DNA from: Micrococcaceae bacterium
GTDB taxonomy: Bacteria; Actinomycetota; Actinomycetes; Actinomycetales; Micrococcaceae
DNA: 39,604 bases
Reading direction: 5' to 3'
NCBI GenBank assembly: GCA_013393415.1
Contig: JABXHI010000046.1
Coordinates: forward strand, 1-39,604
Shown here piece by piece: positions 8,263 through 15,871 of the stretch (positions within the stretch are counted from its first letter, which is position 1; each line of letters starts with the position of its first letter). The notes below the pieces were generated by a model. That model was not told where the DNA came from. It did not search any database and saw only the letters and a program-made list of their open reading frames with translations. The position numbers and the translations under genes were made by a program.

Positions 8263-8439
8263 ATGTCAGCTGAAATGGTAACGCTCGTCCTGGTGGGTGT
8301 CGGCTTCGTGATCATCCACGGCGGCATGATCTTCGCTGGCCTGGCATGGTTTCTGCGGCGCATGGGCGATCGTTTCGACAAGCTAGACCAACGTTTTGAC
8401 GAATTGGACTGTGAGCTGCGTACATTCTCAGCTGAATGA
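8263..8439 (+). CDS. small membrane protein with C-terminal coiled coil
   Basis: This 58-aa protein has one membrane helix (residues about 5-31, VTLVLVGVGFVII and onwards), followed by basic RR and a heptad-like amphipathic tail FDKLDQRFDELDCEL. Small proteins of this type are common in actinobacteria, often without known role. The start at 8263 is chosen because GGAGG (8251-8255) lies seven bases before it; ATGs at 8239 and 8257 have wrong spacing. It stands alone between unassigned stretches. Confidence 0.6.
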   Translation: MSAEMVTLVLVGVGFVIIHGGMIFAGLAWFLRRMGDRFDKLDQRFDELDCELRTFSAE

Positions 8440-8750
8440 CGTGAAGGTTGCTCTGGCTTGGCTGGAGGGTCCGCCCCAGCGACTGATCTTTCCGCATTGA
8501 CGGTCGATGCCCCTAGCTTCTCGACTATGGTTGTCCCTCGTTTGCGTGATTATGGTGGACTTCACCGCATAAACCCTGTATCGATTACGCCGATAATTGG
8601 TGGTGTAACACCAGTTCTTCGTAGAGGTCGAAACCGGTGGTGCGAGTGCCATCGGCCAGTACGGAAATGCAGGAAGAGGCGGCCCGGGAAGAAGCAGCCA
8701 CCTTAGTGGGTAGGCTCGCATTGAACGATGACGCATTGTAGTCTCGTGAC
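8440..8750. other. intergenic stretch before the 596-aa gene
   Basis: No plus-strand gene is convincing. A minus-strand frame ending at 8585 has a fairly protein-like end (LADGTRTTGFDLYEELVL) and may be a gene remnant, but I cannot name it. TAGTCT (8739-8744) lies six bases before the ATG of the next gene and could be a -10 box for a leaderless mRNA. Confidence 0.3.
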
Positions 8751-10541
8751 ATGACAGATGCGCCTTCGCCTTTTGATGATCCAGAATTTGTAGAAATGCT
8801 CAAACGTTCCGGTGTGACTCATCGGCCCGGGATGGCACAAGAGTTGATGGACGAGATTGGTCCTCTGCTTGCGGCGGATGGCTTTGATATGGAAAACCCT
8901 GACCAAGACGTGGACTTGGAGAACTTGAATGCGGCCATGGGTCGGGCCGTAGAGCGTCGCAATATGGAACTTGTGACGCCGGTGGGTGCGGCACGGGCAC
9001 TCACCGTTGCTTTGTTGCGCGAATTCGTCAACGTATACACCGCTGAGGATCGGCAACTGCTTGACAGCATATTGGGGCGGCTCCGCCCTGACCCAACGCC
9101 ACGCCACCCGAGTTTTAGCCACCTGATCGGAGTAGCGCTGGAGAAACTTGATGCCTGGTATTCCGATGAGGCACTTCGCGCTGCGCTCACTCGGCTCCCT
9201 TCTGCGGATACGCCAGCTGAGGTGAGGCCTGCGATATCTGACCTTGAAGCATTGGCACGCAAAGGGCGCGCATTCCGATCGATCGAACGTTTATTGGTCC
9301 AACACAACGGTGCGATCCTCGCTGCAGCAAGTGCCTATTTGGTGGCGGTCACGGTTGCGGCCGTGACGGCTCATCGACAGCAGCCCGTTGGGCTGGTGCT
9401 TGGGGAAATGCTGTCAGACGAGTCCAGCAGCGGCGGTTTTGGCACGGGTACAGCATTTGGTGCCGCTGCCGCACAACAGGTGAGCGCGCAGGACCAACTG
9501 GGCCAGTTTGAGAATTGGCTACTCGAAAATGAGGACCTAGCGATGAGCGCGCCCGAAGATATCGAGGTCTTTGAGACGATTGTTGACTCAGCTGCGCTGT
9601 GGAACTTGGACCCGTTTGATGCGGATGATTTCGAAGAACTCATCGATATGGTGCTGCAACTTGAAGACTCTTCTGTTGCAGCGTGGAGCCTGGCCGTGCT
9701 ACATGATTACGTGCATTTCCGGTTGGAAGGCGATGATGCGCGATCGTGGGAAGAAGCCCATGAGATTATCAATGATATTGCTGGTGATACAGCGAGTTTG
9801 CCTCCGCAACTGCAGACTCTGTTGGATGGACTTGAGGATATTCCTGCCGAGGAGCGTTATGCAGCGGTAGTCTCTACACCGTTGATTACCGGGATCGCGA
9901 GACTCCAAGAGTGGATAGGCAAATCTCAACCAGTGACGGGTACGGGTATGCCCAAACGCGCTGACATCGGCGTTGTTGCTGCCATGATCGGCATCGATGC
10001 GGAAGGCGTAACTAATAAGCCGCCCGTGGAGGTATCAGACGAGGCCCTGTGGAATCTCGACTTGTCAAAACCAGCCCCACCCCAGCCCACGTTGCAAGTC
10101 CAGTCCGCAAAAGACATCGGCGCGCTCCGTGCCTGGTGGGCAGCTTTAGAAATACACGCAGGTATCGAGCTGACTTCCACAAGAGTGTATCCCGGGGCTA
10201 TGACCGAAATCCTGGCAGCTCCACAGATTGAGGATCTGGAACCAGTAGAAATGTTCATCGTCAGTTATATCCGAGAATATTTACTGGGCGAAACTGATCA
10301 GTATTTTGGAAACATTGCAGTCAGACACACCGTTGGACAGCTCTTGTCGTTGGCTGAAGTGAGTGACATCCCTTCGGCTGAAGACCCCTTCTCAGCATTC
10401 TCTATCAGGCATCTTCGGAACTTTGAGTCGATGGGGCTATTGGAAATTCGAGAGTCCCAACTATTCATTCCTGAACCATTGCGCCCCGTCGTAGTACTCG
10501 GAGCGATGCTCGCTATGACCGATCTCGAGCTGGCTCAGTAG
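8751..10541 (+). CDS. hypothetical protein, 596 aa, head of secretion-like cluster
   Basis: I do not recognise the family. The protein is acidic and mostly helical. It opens SPFDDPEFVEMLKRSGV, has a possible hydrophobic helix near residues 184-205 (GAILAAASAYLVAVTVAAVTA), a small Gly/Ser-rich stretch near 225-240 and an acidic middle. The last ~100 residues look like a compact winged-helix or helical domain ending LFIPEPLRPVVVLGAMLAM. There is no signal peptide, so it is probably cytoplasmic or peripheral. No Shine-Dalgarno sequence precedes ATG 8751; TAGTCT six bases upstream suggests a leaderless start. It lies upstream of the lipoprotein and FHA/FtsK genes in the same direction, which makes a shared role possible but unproven. 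Confidence 0.75.
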   Translation: MTDAPSPFDDPEFVEMLKRSGVTHRPGMAQELMDEIGPLLAADGFDMENPDQDVDLENLNAAMGRAVERRNMELVTPVGAARALTVALLREFVNVYTAEDRQLLDSILGRLRPDPTPRHPSFSHLIGVALEKLDAWYSDEALRAALTRLPSADTPAEVRPAISDLEALARKGRAFRSIERLLVQHNGAILAAASAYLVAVTVAAVTAHRQQPVGLVLGEMLSDESSSGGFGTGTAFGAAAAQQVSAQDQLGQFENWLLENEDLAMSAPEDIEVFETIVDSAALWNLDPFDADDFEELIDMVLQLEDSSVAAWSLAVLHDYVHFRLEGDDARSWEEAHEIINDIAGDTASLPPQLQTLLDGLEDIPAEERYAAVVSTPLITGIARLQEWIGKSQPVTGTGMPKRADIGVVAAMIGIDAEGVTNKPPVEVSDEALWNLDLSKPAPPQPTLQVQSAKDIGALRAWWAALEIHAGIELTSTRVYPGAMTEILAAPQIEDLEPVEMFIVSYIREYLLGETDQYFGNIAVRHTVGQLLSLAEVSDIPSAEDPFSAFSIRHLRNFESMGLLEIRESQLFIPEPLRPVVVLGAMLAMTDLELAQ

Positions 10542-10575
10542 CAGTATCGCCCCGCCCCAATCGGACATTTTCCGG

Positions 10576-10605
10576 TTGATTGTTCAAGATTGAACGAGAT
10601 AGAGT
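10576..10605 (+). promoter_or_regulatory. promoter with internal inverted repeat
   Basis: TTGATT (10576-10581) and TAGAGT (10600-10605) are 18 bases apart. The spacer contains GTTCAA-GA-TTGAAC (10582-10595), a perfect inverted repeat in the position used by MerR-type activators and by repressors that block polymerase. It would drive the small lipoprotein gene at 10650. Confidence 0.5.
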
Positions 10606-10649
10606 AGTTTGCGGCGCATCACCCATCCAAGGAGAGTGCTCAAGGCTCC

Positions 10650-11099
10650 ATGTTCCACAAAAATATTCTGGCTATCGTGCCCGTTGCCGTGCTGTCGATG
10701 CTTGGCGTGACTGCGTGTTCATCCGGCAATGACGTGGCAGTTTCTGGTGATAGTCAGGTCGCTGCGGGAGCCGCTTCAACGGATGAGACCTGCGAACAGT
10801 TCATCGAAGTCAACGAGCGCTACAACGATACCGACATCGAGTCGATGAACGACGAAGAAGTGCTTGCCAACATGAACGCAGGGGCTACAGAGATGGATGA
10901 GATTGGCGAAGCCTCCGAGAACCTCGAACTTGCAACAGCTATTGGCACCATGACGGAAGCCTTGCGTACCGCAGTTGAGACTGGTGAGGGAGACATGGCC
11001 GCCATCGATGCCGCATTCAAAGAGCAGATTCAACAAGAAGAAGTGCAGCAGGCTGCAACAACACTCGATGAAACCTGCGACGCCGGGATAGGTTTCTGA
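10650..11099 (+). CDS. small lipoprotein, unknown function
   Basis: This 149-aa secreted lipoprotein has the signal MFHKNILAIVPVAVLSMLG and a lipobox VTAC at about residue 23. The mature part is acidic and helical, with two further cysteines (TCEQFIEV and ETCDAGIGF) that could form a disulfide. No known domain is visible. Weak AAGG just before the ATG and GGAG further upstream serve as possible ribosome sites. It has its own promoter and lies between the 596-aa gene and the coiled-coil lipoprotein, all in one direction. Confidence 0.75.
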   Translation: MFHKNILAIVPVAVLSMLGVTACSSGNDVAVSGDSQVAAGAASTDETCEQFIEVNERYNDTDIESMNDEEVLANMNAGATEMDEIGEASENLELATAIGTMTEALRTAVETGEGDMAAIDAAFKEQIQQEEVQQAATTLDETCDAGIGF

Positions 11100-11431
11100 A
11101 TTTCCAGTTCCGCATTATGGTTTTGGGCTCCGGCATAAAACTTGAAAGTAGCAGATGAATTTTTGGAACGCCGGTCTGACTTGGCTCGATCCGCGTTAGA
11201 AGGCTATTTTTCGCGCCGGAATACTCCAAAGAATACCAAAAGTTAAAACTCCTTCCGTTATACTCGACCGGGTGCGTCCCAGGGTCGTGCTATTTCGCAT
11301 GCCTAGGTCGCCACCATCATGTGCAAATATTGTCTCAAGTATCCCTGTGTGGTTGCTTGTGTTGTGCACAATCGATGGAAATCCGAGGAACGACATCAGC
11401 TATCTCGAATTCAGTCGGGGAGGAGCCGTGT
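11100..11431. other. intergenic leader of coiled-coil lipoprotein gene
   Basis: No gene is supported. TATACT at 11259-11264 is a good -10 box without a clear -35, and would give a leader of about 160 bases before the ribosome site GGGGAGGAG at 11417-11425. An in-frame upstream opening from 11321 is rejected because the signal peptide begins at 11432. Confidence 0.4.
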
Positions 11432-12793
11432 ATGCCACGGACAGGTAGTCTCATACGTGGGACCGGCATTGCGACCATTGCTGCGTTTGTACTGACTGCT
11501 TGCGGCGGCGATGGGTACAACCAGGAAGCAACCACGAAGGTATTGCAATCCGTGTCGGTCGACCTGGACTCGGATGCCGCGATTACCGAGGTCGGCGGCA
11601 GCGCAGTTTACCTCGATGAAACTTCAGGCGAATCCAACAGCAGCGAAAACTCTTTCGAAATCGAAGACGTTGTTGATGATCTGCCTGTACGTGTCACCAC
11701 GCAGTACGAAACCCACGAGGGCAGCGGGACGAACCTTGAAGACCTTGAAGGTCACAGTGGGCGGGTAGAAATTGATGTCACTCTCGAAAATCTCACCCTG
11801 ACTTCCTCGGACCTCACCTATGACGTGGCCGGAGAATCCCGTGAATCCCCAGCGCTGGTTGGCACACCGCTGAGCGTTGCCGGATCGGTAGAGCTTGCCG
11901 GGATTCAAGCAAGCGAAGTGGTGTCGGATCCGGAATCTGAAAGCTCCACCAACGGTGTGGTCAGTCAAACATCAGAAGGTGACGCCGTAGTCCAGTGGGG
12001 CACCGTCCTGGCACCACCACAATCTGAAGCGACTACAACATTTCAACTAGTCGCCGACGTTGACGATTTCGACGTCCCTGACATTGATATTGCCGTACAG
12101 GCCGGATTCCACACCGATATGTCATTCGAGGGACAGGTCGCGTCTGCTTTCGACAGAGGTGAGAACTCCGAGTACGCGCGACAGCAAAATGCCATCGAAT
12201 TGGTCGCTGACGTCAATGACGTGCTCACTCGAGCTGGCACGACGATCACCGATATCCGTACAACCCTGGACAACACCACCGAGACCCTCGGTGTTGATGC
12301 GGCAGAGCAACTGCGCCAAAACTCGGACGACATGGTCGCCGAAATGGAACGCGTAGGCGAACAGCTCACCGCCCTGGAATCCCAGGTTGAAGGATCATTG
12401 ACCGGCGCTGAGTCCTCGATGAATTCGCAACTGTCCCAGATCGTATCGTCCATGAACGGCATGATGGGCAACACTGACGCGAACCCTCCACAGCTGCTGC
12501 AGGGTGAAGGCTGTGCCGCGACCGCAGAGGATGCCGAATCGAATAACTCGCTGTACTCAACCTTCCTTGTGCTTGGTGCGCAACTCGATGCCTACGCCCA
12601 AGGCAACACCGAATGCCGCGATGAAATTGTCCAGGAAATTGAGCAGACCCTCGGGCCGGAAACTCCAGATGCCGAAACCTGTGATACTTCCAATGGGGCA
12701 GATGTCCATTACCTGTGCTCTGTTCTCCGCGCAGAACTCGGTGTTGACCTCGCTCAACGACTTGGTCGAAACTGGCGAGCAGCTGATCGTTGA
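11432..12793 (+). CDS. large coiled-coil lipoprotein, N-terminal part (frameshifted gene)
   Basis: This is the first part of what was probably one ~1000-aa gene. The start at 11432 has GGGGAGGAG upstream. A lipoprotein signal with lipobox LTAC (near residue 24) is followed by a beta-rich region, with motifs such as LPVRVTTQYETHEGSG and FQLVADVDDFDVPDID. A predicted coiled coil begins near residue 255 (DVNDVLTRAGTTITDIRTTL and onwards). In this frame the protein-like sequence ends near ETCDTSNGADVHYLC; beyond it, to the stop at 12793, the sequence looks out of frame. The natural continuation is the next reading frame (see 12702). The protein would sit outside the membrane, lipid-anchored, possibly spanning the wall. 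The family is not recognised; the size and coiled coil recall EsaA/YueB, but the flanking membrane helices of that family are missing. Confidence 0.7.
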   Translation: MPRTGSLIRGTGIATIAAFVLTACGGDGYNQEATTKVLQSVSVDLDSDAAITEVGGSAVYLDETSGESNSSENSFEIEDVVDDLPVRVTTQYETHEGSGTNLEDLEGHSGRVEIDVTLENLTLTSSDLTYDVAGESRESPALVGTPLSVAGSVELAGIQASEVVSDPESESSTNGVVSQTSEGDAVVQWGTVLAPPQSEATTTFQLVADVDDFDVPDIDIAVQAGFHTDMSFEGQVASAFDRGENSEYARQQNAIELVADVNDVLTRAGTTITDIRTTLDNTTETLGVDAAEQLRQNSDDMVAEMERVGEQLTALESQVEGSLTGAESSMNSQLSQIVSSMNGMMGNTDANPPQLLQGEGCAATAEDAESNNSLYSTFLVLGAQLDAYAQGNTECRDEIVQEIEQTLGPETPDAETCDTSNGADVHYLCSVLRAELGVDLAQRLGRNWRAADR

Positions 12794-14438
12794 ACTCAGC
12801 ACCCAGGACGTGTCGAAGGCTGCGGGTCATAACGACGAGGTCGGTGGGTCACTGGAGTCCATTGACGGAAAAGTTGATGAAATATTTAATCCAACCGAGG
12901 ACGATGATGGTGACGAAAGTGAGACTGAATCGTCTGACGACGATGAAAACGAGTCCGAACCATCTGAGGACCCAACACCCGACGAGGAAGAAACCGTCAC
13001 CTGGGAGAGCTTGACCGATGACGTAGGTTCGGCACGTACCTCCCTCGCGAACCTCCAAGACCAGCTCACACCGATTCGTGACGCGGCGCTCGACGATGTT
13101 GAAGAACACGTGGTGAACGTCAAAGAAGACTTTTCGGACATTGGCGATGAAGCGGATGAAATTCGTAAGCGTCATGAAGATCTTGCCGAGGAAGTCTGCG
13201 CCATTGATATCGCTGAGAAAGAAGGACCCCAATCCTCTCGGCAGGGTGATGAGGAGGAAACTGAGCCTGAGCCCAGTGACCTAGATAACCTAAGCACGCA
13301 ACTCTTCGGTGTGGACTGCGAAGGAAATCCACCGGCCGACTCCGAGGATGAGCCCGCTCCGTCGTTGGCTGATCGTCTGGATGATGTCGTTGATGAGACC
13401 TATGAAGACGAACTAGACGCCTTTGCCGAAGGACAGGAGGCACACTGGCAGACCGCGGTCGACGAACTGGACGTTCGCAATGAAAACTCGGCAATATTCA
13501 CACTCGATGCTTCGCTACAGCAAATCGAAGAGGACCTTGAAGAGCTCGAGGGACTCGTCGAGGAAGAAATTGAAGCCATCGACAACGATGCTGATGAACG
13601 CATCCGCGAAGCTGAGCGGGAAGCGGAAGAACGCATCATCGAGATCCTAGAAGAAACCGGCGCAGAAGATCAGCGCGTAAAGGGTCTGGTCGGTTCGATT
13701 CAGGAAGCCACCGGTGATGCTGAACGTGACCAAGAAAAGGTCAAGTCAGCACTCGAAGATCTGCAGGTCTACGAGGATAAGCTACCCGAAGACATTCGTG
13801 CGGCGTTCCAGAAGGTTGTTGACGAGACCGCTGAAGAACTGCCTGAGAACATTGACGAACAAGTCCGGGTTGTCAGCGATCAGGTCAACAGCGCACGGGA
13901 TTCTGTAATCGCTTCCTATAACTCGACGATCGCCGGTTTGGCGACCACCTCGGATGCGGTTATCAACGACACGAGCGAACAGATCGAAGAACAACAATCC
14001 ACGTTGGAAACCCAGCAGGATGAAACGACGAGTGCACTCAACGAGAGCACCACTGCCGTCATCGAGGGAATCCACCAGAGCACGGCGTCATCCACACGTG
14101 ACCTGGAGGGCGCATCAGCCCAGCTGGGCGACAGTCTCAATAACGTGATTCTTGATCTGGGTGATCCAGACGTTCAGGGCTCGGGCATCCTGGGTTCGAT
14201 GTCCGCAAGCTCGGCCCTGTCCGATACAGCTGACTACCAGTTAGCGCTGGCATCCCAGCGCGCGGCAGGATACGCGAATGTTCGTTCTGAAGATATCGCA
14301 GAAATTATGCTGCGCCAGGCCCAGTTCAGCGCCTCGCTAGAAGCTGTGGCAACACTGCCGGCGTTCCACTTGGACGTCCCGTCGGGTGCGCGCTCGCAGA
14401 CCATTTACTCCTTTACGGTCAGTGGAGGCGATGCATGA
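12702..14438 (+). CDS. large coiled-coil lipoprotein, C-terminal part (frameshifted gene)
   Basis: This frame continues the previous protein after a one-base shift near 12695-12725. It reads SVLTSLNDLVETGEQLIVEL, then a highly acidic disordered linker (residues about 60-100, rich in D, E and S). Long alternating helices follow, with EEIEAIDNDADERIREAERE typical of a coiled coil, and more coiled coil with Gln/Ser/Thr-rich heptads. It ends in a globular tail (SGARSQTIYSFTVSGG). The open frame extends back to 12504, but the basic sequence before 12702 is a shadow. No membrane helix is present at the C-terminus. The stop overlaps the next start by four bases, so the downstream genes are coupled to this frame. 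A possible start at 12702 has no ribosome site, supporting a single split gene. Confidence 0.7.
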   Translation: MSITCALFSAQNSVLTSLNDLVETGEQLIVELSTQDVSKAAGHNDEVGGSLESIDGKVDEIFNPTEDDDGDESETESSDDDENESEPSEDPTPDEEETVTWESLTDDVGSARTSLANLQDQLTPIRDAALDDVEEHVVNVKEDFSDIGDEADEIRKRHEDLAEEVCAIDIAEKEGPQSSRQGDEEETEPEPSDLDNLSTQLFGVDCEGNPPADSEDEPAPSLADRLDDVVDETYEDELDAFAEGQEAHWQTAVDELDVRNENSAIFTLDASLQQIEEDLEELEGLVEEEIEAIDNDADERIREAEREAEERIIEILEETGAEDQRVKGLVGSIQEATGDAERDQEKVKSALEDLQVYEDKLPEDIRAAFQKVVDETAEELPENIDEQVRVVSDQVNSARDSVIASYNSTIAGLATTSDAVINDTSEQIEEQQSTLETQQDETTSALNESTTAVIEGIHQSTASSTRDLEGASAQLGDSLNNVILDLGDPDVQGSGILGSMSASSALSDTADYQLALASQRAAGYANVRSEDIAEIMLRQAQFSASLEAVATLPAFHLDVPSGARSQTIYSFTVSGGDA

Positions 14439-15859
14439 GGCACGGAGCCGATGATGTTGCAGAAGTAGACGAAGTCGACGCGCAGGCTGAACCGGACAAA
14501 CGATTTGTGCTGCGGTCGAAGAAGGGCATCACGCTGCTGATTGTCGCCGTCGTGGTGGTGATCGCCCTGGTGCTCTCGATCGTGTACCTGGTCCGTGCCA
14601 ATGCGGATGACGGCCCAGATGCTGTGGCAGTCACCGTGCCGGTCGCACTGTCTGATGTGGACCTGCCCAGTGGCTCAAGTATCGGGGTGGTGCTGACCTC
14701 AGGTGGTGATACGACCGAAGGATCCCAGTGGAACCAAGCTGCCCAAGGTGCCGTGGTTGCCCAGCAGCGCCTGGAACTGGGCGGCAATGACGTCACATTC
14801 ATGACCGAAAATGATGCGGGAAGTAGCGAAGGCAGTGCCGAAGCGGTCCAGAACCTCATTGATCAGGGCGTCGCCGGCATTATTTACGCAAGCTCCGGTA
14901 ACCATGTCGCCGACGGACTGGCGGTCGCCGAGGACGCGGAAGTCCCCGTGATCCTGCCGTATGAGGCAGCTGGCGAGGACGCAACAAATCAATGGTCGTT
15001 AGCACTGGGCGATGACGAGGCCGCGACGACGCTTGCTGCAGAAGTTGGCAACTATGAGCGTCCTTTGCACATTAACGCGGGTGCGCCACTGCCAGACGAG
15101 GTAGCCGTCTCCGATGAGGTCGAGTTCACCGGCGAGACCGATACGACTGCGTTCGGCGAAGAGATGGCACTGCGCACCGGTTCGGACCCGTTTGAAAACG
15201 GTGCCTACACGGGTGGTGGCGAGGACGAACAAAGCCCCGCTCCCGTCGCGGAAAACCCCGCCGACGTCGTGGTAGTCAGCGGCCACCCGGTCTTACAGGC
15301 TCGCGCCGTGTTTGCCCTGCAAGCCGGCAATGTCTCCGTGCCAGTGGTGCTCACGCAGGACGCAGTGAGTCCAAGCTTTGATCAGGCGCTGTTGGAACAG
15401 GGCGGAACGGTCTCCTCGAGCCTGCGAACCGTGGGTGCCTCCTGGGATGATGGCGCTGCCCTGGGTAGATCGGGACAAAGTCGCGCGATGTCCGCCTTCC
15501 TCACCGCCAACCGCCAGATCGCCGATAATGAATCGCTGCAAAACCTGACAGAAGATGCCCCGTTGGCCGAATCTGCCGCAGTCACTGATGTGCGCAGCCA
15601 CGATGCGGTGCTCGCCCTGTCCAACGCGCTATCGGATGCCGGCAACACGGACCCAGCGAACGTCGCCGAGTCCCTGAGTGAGCTGGAACTGGCCGCCGGT
15701 GACGGTATTGCCGGACCGCAACTAGACTTTGCCAACGCTCAAGCGATGACCAGTGACGCTACCGTACTGCACGCATCCTCCCAGCAATTAGGCTTGCGTC
15801 CCACCGTTGGCGAGTACTCTGATGTATTGGTATGGATTAGCCAGCCAGAAGAAAACTAA
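14435..15859 (+). CDS. membrane-tethered periplasmic-binding-protein-like protein
   Basis: This 474-aa protein has an acidic cytoplasmic tail, one membrane helix (residues about 31-52, GITLLIVAVVVVIALVLS) and a large extracytoplasmic domain. That domain resembles a type I periplasmic binding fold of the branched-chain amino-acid receptor kind: GSSIGVVLTSGGDTTEGSQW, then VVAQQRLELGGNDVTFMTEN, then LIDQGVAGIIYASSGNHVADG and VPVILPYEAA. No ABC permease is adjacent. GGAGG six bases before the ATG and the ATGA overlap place it firmly in the operon with the coiled-coil protein and the FHA/FtsK ATPase. It may be a sensor or structural part of that machine. The fold assignment is by pattern; the role is inferred. 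Confidence 0.75.
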   Translation: MRHGADDVAEVDEVDAQAEPDKRFVLRSKKGITLLIVAVVVVIALVLSIVYLVRANADDGPDAVAVTVPVALSDVDLPSGSSIGVVLTSGGDTTEGSQWNQAAQGAVVAQQRLELGGNDVTFMTENDAGSSEGSAEAVQNLIDQGVAGIIYASSGNHVADGLAVAEDAEVPVILPYEAAGEDATNQWSLALGDDEAATTLAAEVGNYERPLHINAGAPLPDEVAVSDEVEFTGETDTTAFGEEMALRTGSDPFENGAYTGGGEDEQSPAPVAENPADVVVVSGHPVLQARAVFALQAGNVSVPVVLTQDAVSPSFDQALLEQGGTVSSSLRTVGASWDDGAALGRSGQSRAMSAFLTANRQIADNESLQNLTEDAPLAESAAVTDVRSHDAVLALSNALSDAGNTDPANVAESLSELELAAGDGIAGPQLDFANAQAMTSDATVLHASSQQLGLRPTVGEYSDVLVWISQPEEN

Positions 15860-15871
15860 AGGATTGTTGCG

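Noticed and set aside
11432-14438. EsaA/YueB homologue
   Set aside because: The long coiled coil fits, but the protein has a lipoprotein anchor and no C-terminal membrane helices, so the family call is not supported.
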